From Oscillospiraceae bacterium (GTDB taxonomy: Bacteria > Bacillota > Clostridia > Oscillospirales > CAG-272): a stretch of 64,000 nt of DNA. The stretch covers positions 33,078-97,077 of the forward strand of contig SVRN01000002.1 in the NCBI GenBank assembly GCA_015064805.1. The letters are read 5' to 3'. The position numbers were made by a program, and so were the translations under genes. Positions 25,058-35,249 of the stretch are shown here, one piece after another. The notes beneath the pieces were generated by a model. The model made no database searches. It saw nothing but the letters and a program-made list of their open reading frames with translations, and was not told the DNA's origin. Every line of letters starts with the position of its first letter. Positions within the stretch are counted from its first letter, which is position 1.

Positions 25058-28000
25058 TTACAGTTGCTCCGTCAGCTCGATCGAGCGGCCGAGCGGGAGC
25101 GAATAGATGCAGACGTGATCGGGGCGACGGTCAAAGAGATCGTTGACTGCCTCAACGTATATGCGGAGCTGATCGGCGTGACGCGAGAGCATCTGGTCAC
25201 GAATGGCATCCGTATCGTCGCTGAACAGACGATCCGTTTTGTAGTCGAACAGCCAGAGCTCACCCTGCGCGTCCTCGATGATAAGATCGATCGAGCCCTG
25301 CACGTACAGCGTGTAGTCTTCCAGCTGCTCGGCGAGGCTTGCGTTGCGCGTGAGGAGTGCGTATGGAATGAAGCGGTCGAAATGCTGCTCGCGCCAAATG
25401 CTTTTGGCATGGGCGGCCAAGGAAACCAGGTCGCTTTCGCAAAGGGCTTTCAGTTGCTTGCGGTTGAGAATGTCCGCGGCGCGGCGCGGCAGAAATTTAT
25501 ACTCGACCAAGCGGGCAATCTCGCTCTCGGCGTCGCCGTCCTGCAGACGCAGGAAATCGCAATGCTGCAAGAACAGGTGAGTCGCGGTGCCTCGCTCGGC
25601 GGCGCTTGCCTTGTTGTCAGAGCTGAGCAGTTCGGCAAAGGGTACTTGACAGCCGCGCATCAGCTCGATACGTTGGCGGATGGCCTCTTCGCTGTCGCCT
25701 CCGCCAATCGGGTCGGTATGGTCCTTTTCGCCTTCATCGTCTCCGCCGAAATCCTCAGGCAGCCAGACACCGTCCAGCATGGCCGTGCGAAGCTTGGACG
25801 CGGCGGCCTTGGTCGGGAGAGTGCGAAGCAGGGCGCGAGGATCGTCGTAGGTGCGGTGGCGCTCGATGATGGCGCGGTAACGCTCACGCTCTGAGGAGAT
25901 GGGCGCCGGGGCAGCTTGATCGGTGTTTTCGTCGTTGGGAGGCGTAACGGGATGGGGGTGACGGTTGAGGTCGCGGTTGAGAACCTTCAGATCCCACAGC
26001 GGTTCTTCGCCCCTTGCTTTCTCGTGATCCAGCGCGGCGAGAATCCAGGTCAGATAGTTGCCGGCGGAGAGAACGGAGTGGCGGGTATTGCTGCCAATGG
26101 CTCTTGCGCGAGCTATGGGAGTAGCCGCGCTTCCGAGCAGACTTGCGGTGACGTACAGTCTCTCCTGAGCACGGGTCAGCGCAACGTAGAGCAAGCGCAT
26201 TTCTTCCTCGGTACGGCGCACGTCCAGAAGGCGGCCGATGGCGCGGCGGGTGACCGTTTCACGCAGCTCGGCGGTTTCGGGCATATAGATTTTGGCCGCG
26301 GCGCCCAGGTGCGCGTCAAACATAACGGTGGAGCGCAGATCGTCGTCATTGAAGCGGACGGAACAGCCGCAGACGAAGACGATGGGAAACTGTAAGCCTT
26401 TGGATTTATGCATGGTCATGATGGAAACGGCGTCGTCACTGCTCTGCAGACCGGCCGCGCTCAAGCCGTCCTTGCTTTTAAGAACGCGGCGCAGATATTG
26501 CATGAACTGGTAGAGGCCGCAGAAGGAGGCGCTTTGATAGCTTCTGGCCTTATCATACAGCGCAAGATAAACGGGAGAGGTAGCCTTGTCAACGAGGAAG
26601 GGCTCGCCCGAGAGCTGGCGGAGCAGTCGATCAGCGGGAAGAGTTGCCGCAAGGGAGCGCCAATGCTCCAGTTTGACAAGAAACGCGCGCAGCAGACGAA
26701 CGGTCTCGGGAGAGAGGTCGGACGCTTCGCTCTCCTCGCTGACCGCGGCGCAAATGTCGTCGTAGAGCGATTTTTCATTGGCTCGATCGCGCAGAATGAG
26801 CAGATCGGACAGAGCAAAGGGAGAGCCCTCGGCCGTGAGCAGGCCGGTCAGAGGAACGTCGTCGCGCGGGTTATCAATGACGGACAGAAGATTGACCAGC
26901 AGCTTCAGATCGGGATCGCTGTTCAAATCGTCCGAAGCGGCATAGGAAACGCGGATGCCGTGAGCTCTCAACGCCTCGCTGATATCCTTCGCCGCTGACC
27001 AACCGCGCAGCAGAATGGCAACGTCGCGGGCGTGGATGGGAGAGCCGTTCGTGTGCGTTTCCTCGCGGATTAGACGAGCGATCTCATCGGCCACGTAGAC
27101 GGCCTCGGGGCTCAGGGCGGTGGCAGGATCGGGGTCGGGAATGCGAAGTGCCTTGGGCGGCGTTTCAATCAGAACGACCTGCGTTTTGTGGGTAGGACGG
27201 TCAGGATCCTTACCGTACTTCAACTCGTCCTGTGGCTGATAATTCAGCGACTCGGTGCACACGCGGAAGGTGTGTCCGCAGACGGTATTGGCAAATTTGA
27301 TGATGGCGCGGTCGCAACGGAAATTTTCTGACATAAAGACGCAACAGCCCTTGGAGGTGTCCTCGGGGGCGTCCTCTGCTTTTTCAATTGGGGTGAATTT
27401 TTTGCGGTAGCCCGAGAAAATGGAGGGCTCCGCGCCGCGGAAGGTGTAGATGCTTTGCTTGATATCACCTACCATGAATCGCTTGCCGCCTGCGCCAATG
27501 GTGGAGAAGATCAGATCCTGTACCGTGTCAACGTCCTGATATTCGTCGATGTAAACGGAATCAAAACGATCGGACAGCGCACGGGCCACGTCGGTGGGAT
27601 TGCCGTTTTCATCCAGCAACAGCTGAAGCAAATAACGGCGAACGTCCGAGAAATCCATTACGGCACGGCGAACCTTCAGCTCACGAATGGCACGGTCGTA
27701 ATCGCACAGCAAGGTGTACAGCATACGCTGGGTACGTGCGGTGCGCAGCATCTGCTCGCGCATTTGCTCGGGGGGATCGGCAAAATAACGGCTTGGCAGC
27801 GAGCGCAACGTTGCGACGATATCCTTGCGGGCGTCCTGAATTTCCTTGATGTCGGGGAAAATGTCGCAGGCATTGGTAACGCTCTTGAGTGAAATAGCCT
27901 CGTATGCCGTCGCTCGCGCGGCTGCGCTTTCCCAAAGTCCCGCTTTAAGATCAGCAAGGATCTGCTCGGCGGTGTCAAGATCGTTGCCGAACGAAGGGAG

Positions 28001-28804
28001 ATAATTCTTTGCGGTCTGAGGGTTCGTTGCCAGTCTTTGGCAAAGTGGACGGATCACGGAGCAGTGATATTCCAGCTCCTCGCACAGCGAGGCGGAGAGA
28101 ATTTTGGCTTCGTCCGTCTCTCCAAAGGGAAGCTCGGCTTGCGCACAAAGGCGATCAGCCCCCATGCGGAGCAGCTCCAGCCCCTCGGGGAAGGCGATGA
28201 GCTTTTCAAACAGTCCGAGCAAAACGGCGGCGGTGTCGCCACGATCGCGATTGGGCAGCAGATCGTCCATGGCAAGAGCGAAGCCGTTGCCTGCCAACGC
28301 GTCGAGCGGAGCGTCGCTCACCGGCTGTTCGGCCGCCGCGGCGGCATAATGCTGCTCGATGAGCTGATTGAGCAGCTGCTCTTTGATGGGCATCAACTCG
28401 CTGTCGTCGGCAAGGCGGAAGGTGCTGGGCAAGCCCAGACGCTCGAAGTTGGCGCGCACGGGCTCAAGATAGAAGGAGTCGATGGTGCAAATATGGGCGC
28501 TTCCCAGCGCGACGAGCTGACGATAGAGATATTTGTCGTCGGGGTGAGCGGCGATGGCGCTTGAAAGCGCCGAGGAAATGCGGGCGCGCAGCTCTGCCGC
28601 GGCGGCGCGGGTAAAGGTGACGACCAGCATGCGCGAAATATCGGCGGTGTGCTTGCCGTTTTCATCCACCTCAAGCAGGGAGCGAATGATGCGCTCGGTC
28701 AGCGTGGCAGTTTTGCCTGAGCCTGCGGCGGCAGATACGAGAATATCGCGGCCACGCACACTCATGGCACATTGTTGTGCGTCAGTCCATTTTGTTTTTG
28801 CCAT
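25058..28804 (-). CDS. addA: ATP-dependent helicase/nuclease subunit A
   Basis: Subunit of the AddAB helicase-nuclease that resects double-strand breaks and loads RecA at Chi-like sites. The 1248 residues contain Walker A SAAAGSGKTATL near residue 25, UvrD-like helicase motifs (SVYIDEYQDVDTVQ; MTMHKSKGLQFPIVF; RLLYVALTRAQERLYV) and a C-terminal RecB-type nuclease domain with GSIDLIIEDAQGELWLFDYK. Length is normal. It lies 12 nt downstream of addB. Confidence 0.97.
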   Translation of the reverse strand: MAKTKWTDAQQCAMSVRGRDILVSAAAGSGKTATLTERIIRSLLEVDENGKHTADISRMLVVTFTRAAAAELRARISSALSSAIAAHPDDKYLYRQLVALGSAHICTIDSFYLEPVRANFERLGLPSTFRLADDSELMPIKEQLLNQLIEQHYAAAAAEQPVSDAPLDALAGNGFALAMDDLLPNRDRGDTAAVLLGLFEKLIAFPEGLELLRMGADRLCAQAELPFGETDEAKILSASLCEELEYHCSVIRPLCQRLATNPQTAKNYLPSFGNDLDTAEQILADLKAGLWESAAARATAYEAISLKSVTNACDIFPDIKEIQDARKDIVATLRSLPSRYFADPPEQMREQMLRTARTQRMLYTLLCDYDRAIRELKVRRAVMDFSDVRRYLLQLLLDENGNPTDVARALSDRFDSVYIDEYQDVDTVQDLIFSTIGAGGKRFMVGDIKQSIYTFRGAEPSIFSGYRKKFTPIEKAEDAPEDTSKGCCVFMSENFRCDRAIIKFANTVCGHTFRVCTESLNYQPQDELKYGKDPDRPTHKTQVVLIETPPKALRIPDPDPATALSPEAVYVADEIARLIREETHTNGSPIHARDVAILLRGWSAAKDISEALRAHGIRVSYAASDDLNSDPDLKLLVNLLSVIDNPRDDVPLTGLLTAEGSPFALSDLLILRDRANEKSLYDDICAAVSEESEASDLSPETVRLLRAFLVKLEHWRSLAATLPADRLLRQLSGEPFLVDKATSPVYLALYDKARSYQSASFCGLYQFMQYLRRVLKSKDGLSAAGLQSSDDAVSIMTMHKSKGLQFPIVFVCGCSVRFNDDDLRSTVMFDAHLGAAAKIYMPETAELRETVTRRAIGRLLDVRRTEEEMRLLYVALTRAQERLYVTASLLGSAATPIARARAIGSNTRHSVLSAGNYLTWILAALDHEKARGEEPLWDLKVLNRDLNRHPHPVTPPNDENTDQAAPAPISSERERYRAIIERHRTYDDPRALLRTLPTKAAASKLRTAMLDGVWLPEDFGGDDEGEKDHTDPIGGGDSEEAIRQRIELMRGCQVPFAELLSSDNKASAAERGTATHLFLQHCDFLRLQDGDAESEIARLVEYKFLPRRAADILNRKQLKALCESDLVSLAAHAKSIWREQHFDRFIPYALLTRNASLAEQLEDYTLYVQGSIDLIIEDAQGELWLFDYKTDRLFSDDTDAIRDQMLSRHADQLRIYVEAVNDLFDRRPDHVCIYSLPLGRSIELTEQL

Positions 28805-28816
28805 ATGCTGACCTCC

Positions 28817-31800
28817 TTATCGTTGCTTTGGATGGACGGCGTCGGGACAGCCGTCCTTGATGCTGCAATAGCGGCAGGCATCCGCGCTCGGCTTGCGGGC
28901 GGCACGGCCGCACAGCATATCCAGACCGATGCGGCGCAGGGTTTCTCTGATATCCTTTTCCAGTGCGGAGAGCTCGTCGGGCGTGGTCAGTGCCTTGCCT
29001 GACAGCTCGCCTTTTTTGCTACGCTTGATGCCGGCCAGATAATCGGGGTTCATTTCGTCATTCATGGCAGCGAGAATATCGCCGTCGTTGATCAGCAGGC
29101 CCGCACGGTTTGCGGTCGGCTTGCCGCCGTTGTCGCTGGTGGCCACGTACAGGGCCCCCGCGGGTTGAAATTCCTTAGGACGGCAGAGAAGGAACAGATA
29201 GATCATCAGCTGCAGATTGAAGCCCTGGCGGAGCTCCTGCAAGGAGATGTCGTGCGCACTGCTCTTATAATCGATAACGCGCAGATAGATCTCGTCGCCG
29301 CGACGGTAAAAGTCGACACGGTCGATCTTGCCGCCAAGAAGGATTTTCTTTTTGTTTTCAAGCGGAATTTCGTAGGGCGCAGGGCCGTCTGTCGTCTTTT
29401 CGTTGATATTCAACTCTAACGCGCAGGGCGAAAAGCGGCTGTGAGAGAGCTCGTACAAAACATCGCGAAGCAATAAGAGTGCAAGGGATCTGAGCTTGCG
29501 GAAGACGTGAAGGGTGCGCAGATCGGACGAGGATACGCCGGGCAAACCATTCAGGTATGCGTCGACCAGACGATTGGCCAACGGATCGATCTCCTGTTCG
29601 TCCGGCAGATGGAAGACGTTGTTTTCGTCCAGACAGCGGCGCAGGAATTGCTCGAGCAGATAATGGATGAAGGTGCCGCTGTCGGCGTAGTCGATGCGGG
29701 CGACCTCACGCTCACGCGGGGAGAGAAAATACGTACAGTAAAAGCTGTAGGGGCAAAGCACGAAATCCTGAATCATGGATTGCGTCAGCCAAAGCTCGTT
29801 TCCTTGGAACAGGGCCTTCAAAAGTGGAGCGGGCAGGTCGTGCACGCTGGGCTCAAGCGGCGCATAGAGCGCACCCTCTCCGTCGAACGGCGCGTCATCT
29901 GCATCCTCGTCGGACGCGTCGGCATCGTGCGGTCGAGCGACCTGCTTTTCGGGGGCGATCATCGACAGGTCAAAGTCCAGCACCTGCTCCTTCAGATAGG
30001 GGAAGAGGAAGAACAGGCGGTTGTAGGCTACGGAGGCGGTCTTTTCCTTTCCGTCGGTTGAGGAAAGAATGGTAGAAACAAACAGTCGATGGGTGGGCTT
30101 GGTCATGGCACGCCAGACGAACAACAGCTCGTTGGAGGAGCGCAGCTCGCTTCGGGAATCGAATTCGATACCAAGGGCGCACAGTTGATCCTTTTCTGCG
30201 TCGCTGAGCAGTCCCTCGTCCGAAATGGCCTTGGGAAATTCTCCTTCGTTCAGACCAAGCAGGAAGGAAACGGCGACGTTTTCGACGCGCAAGGTATCGG
30301 CAGAGCCAATGGTGACGCTGTCGTGCAGGGAGGGAACCGAGGCGATCTCGGTCTGGGCGAACACCATGGACAGCGCTGTGGTGAATTCTTCGACGTCCAT
30401 CGTCGCTTCGGGCAGATGAACGCTCATCTGTGTCAGCGTTTGCAGCACGGTGTCAAAGACGCGGACAGTCTCGCCCGCCTGCTTAAGATATCCTGCGGCC
30501 AGCTCGTCGTGCGCAAGACGTGCACACTGATCGGACAGATCAAACGCCTGCATCAGATCGTACAGCGCCTCGCAAAGTTCGGGCAGAGTACGCTCGCCAG
30601 AGGTAGCGCCATGAAGACGCAAAAGGGGCGTCATGATGATCTCACGCACATGGTTTGCGGCAGCGAGAATTTCACGGCCTCGCGTTGAGATTTTTTCGGT
30701 ATAACCGTCGGGATTACGCGTCCATGTGGGCGCGGCAAAGGCAGAACCGTTGATATTCCAGGTGGCGACGTATTGCTCAAACAGATCCAGCTCGTAGGCA
30801 GATACGGGGCATAGTCCCGTTTTGAGCATGGTCAGAACGTCCTGCGTCTGGAAGCCGTACGTGACGGCGCGCAATGCGCTGAGCAGTAAGCGGGACAAGG
30901 GCTTGTCAGACAGCGCGGTTTTCTCGGAGAAATAGTAGGGGATACCGTATCTCTCCAGCGCCGCGTCGAGAATGCCGCGGTAGGAGGCGGCATCGCGTAC
31001 GGTAATGGCAACGTCGCCGTAGCGGTAGCCTTGATGAACGAGATCGAGAACGTGCAGCGCGGTTGCCTCAGCCTCGGCGTAAACGTTGGCGCAACGCAAC
31101 ACCGTAATGTCGCCGCGATCCTGCTCGTCGGGCAAGACAATGCTGTCCTGTGTCAGTGACAGATTCCAGAGATTGCGCTCCAAAAGACGCAACTCGGCGC
31201 TGTGGCAACGGTGATTCTCCGTGAGCACGTGGCGCTGAACGTCAACACCCTCGCGCGCACCAAGCTGTATCAAGCGACGGCAGGTATCCTCGACGCTGTC
31301 CTGTGAGGGCTGATCCTTCAGGTGGTCGTCCGTGCCAAGGGTGATGAAAACGTTATCAGCCTGACGCAGCATGGCGCGCAAAACGGCGTATTCCTCGGCG
31401 GTAAAGCTGGTAAAAGAATCGATGTACACGTTGCCGCCCGCGAAGTAGTTATGATGCTTGAGGACCTCGCAAAGACGGGTCAGCTCATCTCCCTCGGCAC
31501 CGTCGCATACCTGCGAGAGCAGATTATCGTAGGACGCGTAGAGCAGAGCGAGGTCGTATAGCTTAGGACGCAATGCGCTGTCCTCGGGCAGCTGTGCCGC
31601 GCCTGTTTCCAGCATAGTGGGGGTGATGGCGTTCTGACGCAGATCGTTGATAGTCTGGAGCAACAGCGTCGTCAGATGCGCGTCGGAGCGGGGGGAGACG
31701 GTGTTGTATTCCTGCAAAAGACCGTTCATCTCGCGCAGGTTTTGCCACATCAGAAGAGAGCGGATGCCGCTTGACACGGGAAGAATGGCCGCGCCGCCGT

Positions 31801-32023
31801 AGCGGTTGGCGACCTCGCGGCAAAGACCGGTAAAGCCGGTGATATTGAAGGTCAGACCTGCGCTTGTGGAGAGCTTGGGCAGAATGGTTCGCTCGCTGAG
31901 GTTGGCCTGTTGTTCGGGAATGATGAGCCAGGCGCGACGCCCTGCGGCGACGTCGTCGGCGATCATATCGGTAAGGCTGGCGGACTTGCCGCTGCCGGCA
32001 CCGCCAAGGATCAAATGAAGCAC
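28817..32023 (-). CDS. addB: ATP-dependent helicase/nuclease subunit B
   Basis: Partner of AddA. The 1068 residues begin with a Walker A loop (LGGAGSGKSASL), followed by an inactivated-helicase scaffold used for Chi recognition, and a C-terminal nuclease domain (GGKIDRVDF, VIDYKSS). The iron-sulfur cysteines are visible: one in DFVLCPYSFYC and three in CRYCSIKDGCPD at the C-terminus. It lies 3 nt downstream of queG and directly upstream of addA, the common addB-addA order. Confidence 0.97.
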   Translation of the reverse strand: MLHLILGGAGSGKSASLTDMIADDVAAGRRAWLIIPEQQANLSERTILPKLSTSAGLTFNITGFTGLCREVANRYGGAAILPVSSGIRSLLMWQNLREMNGLLQEYNTVSPRSDAHLTTLLLQTINDLRQNAITPTMLETGAAQLPEDSALRPKLYDLALLYASYDNLLSQVCDGAEGDELTRLCEVLKHHNYFAGGNVYIDSFTSFTAEEYAVLRAMLRQADNVFITLGTDDHLKDQPSQDSVEDTCRRLIQLGAREGVDVQRHVLTENHRCHSAELRLLERNLWNLSLTQDSIVLPDEQDRGDITVLRCANVYAEAEATALHVLDLVHQGYRYGDVAITVRDAASYRGILDAALERYGIPYYFSEKTALSDKPLSRLLLSALRAVTYGFQTQDVLTMLKTGLCPVSAYELDLFEQYVATWNINGSAFAAPTWTRNPDGYTEKISTRGREILAAANHVREIIMTPLLRLHGATSGERTLPELCEALYDLMQAFDLSDQCARLAHDELAAGYLKQAGETVRVFDTVLQTLTQMSVHLPEATMDVEEFTTALSMVFAQTEIASVPSLHDSVTIGSADTLRVENVAVSFLLGLNEGEFPKAISDEGLLSDAEKDQLCALGIEFDSRSELRSSNELLFVWRAMTKPTHRLFVSTILSSTDGKEKTASVAYNRLFFLFPYLKEQVLDFDLSMIAPEKQVARPHDADASDEDADDAPFDGEGALYAPLEPSVHDLPAPLLKALFQGNELWLTQSMIQDFVLCPYSFYCTYFLSPREREVARIDYADSGTFIHYLLEQFLRRCLDENNVFHLPDEQEIDPLANRLVDAYLNGLPGVSSSDLRTLHVFRKLRSLALLLLRDVLYELSHSRFSPCALELNINEKTTDGPAPYEIPLENKKKILLGGKIDRVDFYRRGDEIYLRVIDYKSSAHDISLQELRQGFNLQLMIYLFLLCRPKEFQPAGALYVATSDNGGKPTANRAGLLINDGDILAAMNDEMNPDYLAGIKRSKKGELSGKALTTPDELSALEKDIRETLRRIGLDMLCGRAARKPSADACRYCSIKDGCPDAVHPKQR

Positions 32024-32026
32024 GTG

Positions 32027-32875
32027 TCAGTCCTCCTGTCGTTGGGATTGTTTCAGCATCAGATTGCGGCGGATGACCTCGCGGCCGCGCCAAGCGTAGG
32101 CGCGACGGGCAAAGGCCTCGTCGCTCATGCTGTCTAAAATATCTACCGTCAGATGCGGGATCGCGGCGCGGTGGAAAAAGGGAATGGCTGTATAGATCGT
32201 GCCGCTGTTTTTGGCGTGCGCCGTGTAGGGGCACACCTCCTGGCAAATATCACAGCCCCAGACGCTGTCAAAGCACAGCAGAGCGTCACGCTCCTGCTCG
32301 TCAAGCTCGCCTTTCTTTTGCGTCAGGGCCGAGCGGCATTCGCCGCCCTCGCGCTGCATGGGGCAGGCAGAGAGGCAAGTACCGCAGGCGTGGCATTGAC
32401 GGCTCTCGGGGGGCAGAACGGTCGGCGTGGGCGTCAGAGGCAGATCGGTGATGATCTCACCGAGAAAGACGTAGGAGGAGTAGCGATTGGTCAGCAGCAG
32501 ATGGTTCAGTCCGCGCACGCCCAGCCCTGCGTCAACGGCGGCGGAGATTTCGTCGATGGCAGAATGATCGACAAAGCCCGCAAAGCGGTGGTCGGGAAAA
32601 TCCGCACGCAGACGGGGCAAAAGCTCGTCGTACAGCTGAGCGAAAAAGAGGTGATAGTCTTCGCTGACGGCATAGGCGGAAAGGTTGCGCGTGGGATCGT
32701 CTGCCGCGGGCGTCAGATAAGGAACGGCAAAGATCTGGACGAACAAGGCATTTCCTTTTTCCATCTCAAATCCCGCGCGGCTGAGCAAATAGGGCTTGCG
32801 CACGTCGCAGGCGGTCAAGGGCAAAACGCCCGTCAGCTCAATGCCGTACGGCAGCAAATACGAGGACAGATCCAT
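32027..32875 (-). CDS. queG: Epoxyqueuosine reductase
   Basis: Cobalamin- and iron-sulfur-dependent enzyme performing the last step of queuosine synthesis in tRNA. The 282 residues end in a two-cluster ferredoxin-like region: CHACGTCLSACPMQ and CFDSVWGCDICQEVCPYT. It is shorter than the 370-residue E. coli protein, lacking the C-terminal HEAT-like region, as in many Firmicutes homologues. A strong AGAAAGGAG site supports the start. It heads the addBA unit. Confidence 0.9.
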   Translation of the reverse strand: MDLSSYLLPYGIELTGVLPLTACDVRKPYLLSRAGFEMEKGNALFVQIFAVPYLTPAADDPTRNLSAYAVSEDYHLFFAQLYDELLPRLRADFPDHRFAGFVDHSAIDEISAAVDAGLGVRGLNHLLLTNRYSSYVFLGEIITDLPLTPTPTVLPPESRQCHACGTCLSACPMQREGGECRSALTQKKGELDEQERDALLCFDSVWGCDICQEVCPYTAHAKNSGTIYTAIPFFHRAAIPHLTVDILDSMSDEAFARRAYAWRGREVIRRNLMLKQSQRQED

Positions 32876-32919
32876 ACCGAACTCCTTTCTATAATAATTT
32901 TTTATTTAACTATAAATAT

Positions 32920-32948
32920 ATTATACAACATTTTTTCGATCAACACAA
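32920..32948 (-). promoter_or_regulatory. Putative promoter of queG-addBA
   Basis: On the minus strand TATAAT (32920-32925) with TTGTGT 17 bp upstream. The surrounding 32876-33097 gap is AT-rich and holds divergent promoters. Confidence 0.55.
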
Positions 32949-33022
32949 GGGAAAAGGTACTTTTTTTGCCTACTTTCAAGCACTTTTTGTCAACTCGTCA
33001 TAAAATAGTCACAAATATGGTT

Positions 33023-33069
33023 TATAATGAGAACATAAAATGAAAATGTTTCTCAAGACGGCTTGAGAA
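33023..33069 (+). promoter_or_regulatory. Putative promoter and leader hairpin of the HtrA-like gene
   Basis: TATAAT at 33023-33028 without a good -35 box. Just downstream is a perfect 8-bp inverted repeat, TTCTCAAG (33050-33057) with CTTGAGAA (33062-33069), in the leader. It could be an operator or an RNA hairpin; no T-run follows. Confidence 0.5.
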
Positions 33070-33097
33070 GCTCGCGCAAATGAAAGGAAGAGTAGCG

Positions 33098-34477
33098 ATG
33101 AATCAGAATCATTGGGATGACAACAATGATACGAATCAGAACGACTGCAACGAATATACATCTTCGCAAACGGTGACGTCCTCGGAAGTTAAGACTCAAA
33201 AAAAAGCAAGCCGCGTTGCCATGATCGTGGCTGTCACGTTGCTTTGTGCCGCTTTGTGCTTCGGCGCAGGCGCGCTTGGCGCTATGATGGTCGATGCAAC
33301 GTACGACGGCAACGATGCCGCTTGGCAAAATCCTTCAAACGAAGGTGACGTTACGTTTGACGCTCCCCACGGCGGCGTCGGAGCGGCGATATCCGACGAT
33401 GAGGATGACGTGCAGCGCAGACCGTTGCCTGAGATCGAAAAAAGCAACGGAGTGAACACGCTGACCTATGCGGGTTCGGCGGGAGACGCAGCCTACGGCA
33501 CGCTGGCCGAGGCGTATGCAGCGGTGGCGGATACCGTGGTGGAAATCTCAACGGAAACCGTCGTTAACGGCGGCTGGCTCGGCAATTACGTAAGCAGCGG
33601 CGCGGGAAGCGGCGTGATCGTATCCAGCGACGGATATATCGTGACCAATCACCATGTCATTGACGGCGCGGACACGGTAACGGTTCGGCTTAAGGATGGA
33701 ACGGAATATCAGGCCAAGGTCGTTGGTAAGGACTCCTTTACGGATATTGCCGTGATCCGTATTGAGGGGAATGGCGAATTTCCCGCAGCAAGACTGGGCT
33801 GCAGTGCCGATCTGATCGTCGGTGAACCCGTGTTTGCCATCGGCAATCCGCTGGGCTCGCTCGGCGGCACGCTGACCGACGGCATTATCAGTGCGACGGC
33901 GCGCCAGATGAGCATCAACGGTCAGAATATGACGCTGTTGCAGACCAATGCGGCGGTCAATCCCGGAAATTCGGGCGGAGGTCTGTTCAACATGGCGGGC
34001 CAGCTGATCGGCGTGGTCAACGCCAAGTGCTCCGAGGACGACGTGGAGGGGCTGGGTTTTGCCATCCCGGTCGACACGGCGTACGAGGTGATCTGTGAGC
34101 TGATCGAATACGGCTACGTGCGCGGTGTGGTTGACTCGGGACTGACGATCTACGACGTTTCCAACACGCTTACGGCATGGAAAAACTTCGGATCGACCCG
34201 ACTCGGGGCTTATATCGTAGAGTCGAGATATACGGATGAGCTGCAATTCGGCGATTATCTGCTGAATATCAACGGCACGCCCATTACGTCGGGTGCTGAC
34301 CTGGAAACGGTGCTTGCGGATTGTACCGTAGGCGAGACGGTCACGGTTGAGGTCGTTCGGATGCAAAAGAAAAATCAGGACGGCAAGACGGTGCTCGTCG
34401 AAACGACCGTCAGCGTATCGCTGGTCCTCAGAGAATACGTGCCGACGGACGCGGACGTCCGATTTGACACAAAATAA
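33098..34477 (+). CDS. HtrA/DegP-like membrane-anchored serine protease
   Basis: Quality-control protease at the outer face of the membrane. From the ATG at 33098 (AAAGGAAG site) it has 459 residues: a polar N-terminus rich in Asn and Asp, one membrane segment (MIVAVTLLCAALCFGAGALG) near residue 50, a trypsin-like domain and one PDZ domain (about 350-440). The catalytic triad is His186 (NHHVIDGA), Asp216 (TDIAVIRI) and Ser292 (NPGNSGGGL). A two-component system follows 35 nt downstream, suggesting envelope-stress control. Confidence 0.95.
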   Translation: MNQNHWDDNNDTNQNDCNEYTSSQTVTSSEVKTQKKASRVAMIVAVTLLCAALCFGAGALGAMMVDATYDGNDAAWQNPSNEGDVTFDAPHGGVGAAISDDEDDVQRRPLPEIEKSNGVNTLTYAGSAGDAAYGTLAEAYAAVADTVVEISTETVVNGGWLGNYVSSGAGSGVIVSSDGYIVTNHHVIDGADTVTVRLKDGTEYQAKVVGKDSFTDIAVIRIEGNGEFPAARLGCSADLIVGEPVFAIGNPLGSLGGTLTDGIISATARQMSINGQNMTLLQTNAAVNPGNSGGGLFNMAGQLIGVVNAKCSEDDVEGLGFAIPVDTAYEVICELIEYGYVRGVVDSGLTIYDVSNTLTAWKNFGSTRLGAYIVESRYTDELQFGDYLLNINGTPITSGADLETVLADCTVGETVTVEVVRMQKKNQDGKTVLVETTVSVSLVLREYVPTDADVRFDTK

Positions 34478-34512
34478 AGGACTTTGTAATAAATCAAAAG
34501 GAGCGTGGACGA

Positions 34513-35211
34513 ATGTATCATATCCTGGTTGTCGACGACGAGGTACGCATCCGTACCATTATTAAAAAATACGCAGAATTTGAAGGCCACACCGTCAGCG
34601 AGGCGGGCAACGGCATGGACGCGGTGCTCTTGTGCCGCAGTCATACCTACGACTTGATCATCATGGACATCATGATGCCTGAGCTGGACGGCTTTTCGGC
34701 CTGTCGTGAGATCCGCAAGATCTGTCAGACGCCGATCATTATGCTGTCGGCACGTGGCGAGGAATACGACCGTATCAACGGCTTTGAGGTTGGCATCGAC
34801 GATTACGTCATGAAGCCGTTTTCTCCCAAGGAGCTGATGCTTCGCGTCAATGCGATCATGAAGCGCGTACAGAGGGCAAACGAGAGCGTGGCGGGCACAC
34901 AGCGTCAAAACGAGATCGTTGAGCTGGATGGCGGCGGTCTTAAGGCTGACATCACGGCGCGCCTGGTTTACATTGATGGCGAACGAGTGGATATGTCGCC
35001 CAAGGAGTACGATCTGTTTTTCTATCTACTGGCTAATCGCAATATTGCACTCTCGCGCGAAAAGCTGATCTGCGAGGTGTGGGGCTACGATTTTTATGGC
35101 GACGCCCGCACGCTGGATACGCATATCAAGCTGTTGCGCCGCAGTCTGGGACGCTACAGCGCTTACATCGTAACGCTTCGCGGCGTTGGTTATCGCTTCG
35201 AGGGTAACTGA
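34513..35211 (+). CDS. OmpR-family response regulator
   Basis: A 232-residue regulator with an intact receiver domain: acidic pair Asp8-Asp9, phospho-acceptor Asp52 in LIIMDIMMPELDG, and the conserved Lys in VMKPFSP. The C-terminal winged helix is typical (MSPKEYDLFFYLLANRN, RTLDTHIKLLRRSLG, TLRGVGYRFEG). It precedes the histidine kinase by 38 nt and follows the HtrA-like protease, so the protease may be both neighbour and target, which is inference. Confidence 0.96.
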   Translation: MYHILVVDDEVRIRTIIKKYAEFEGHTVSEAGNGMDAVLLCRSHTYDLIIMDIMMPELDGFSACREIRKICQTPIIMLSARGEEYDRINGFEVGIDDYVMKPFSPKELMLRVNAIMKRVQRANESVAGTQRQNEIVELDGGGLKADITARLVYIDGERVDMSPKEYDLFFYLLANRNIALSREKLICEVWGYDFYGDARTLDTHIKLLRRSLGRYSAYIVTLRGVGYRFEGN

Positions 35212-35249
35212 TCGGGATAGGGTAGCAACACCACGAACGGAGGTGCGTA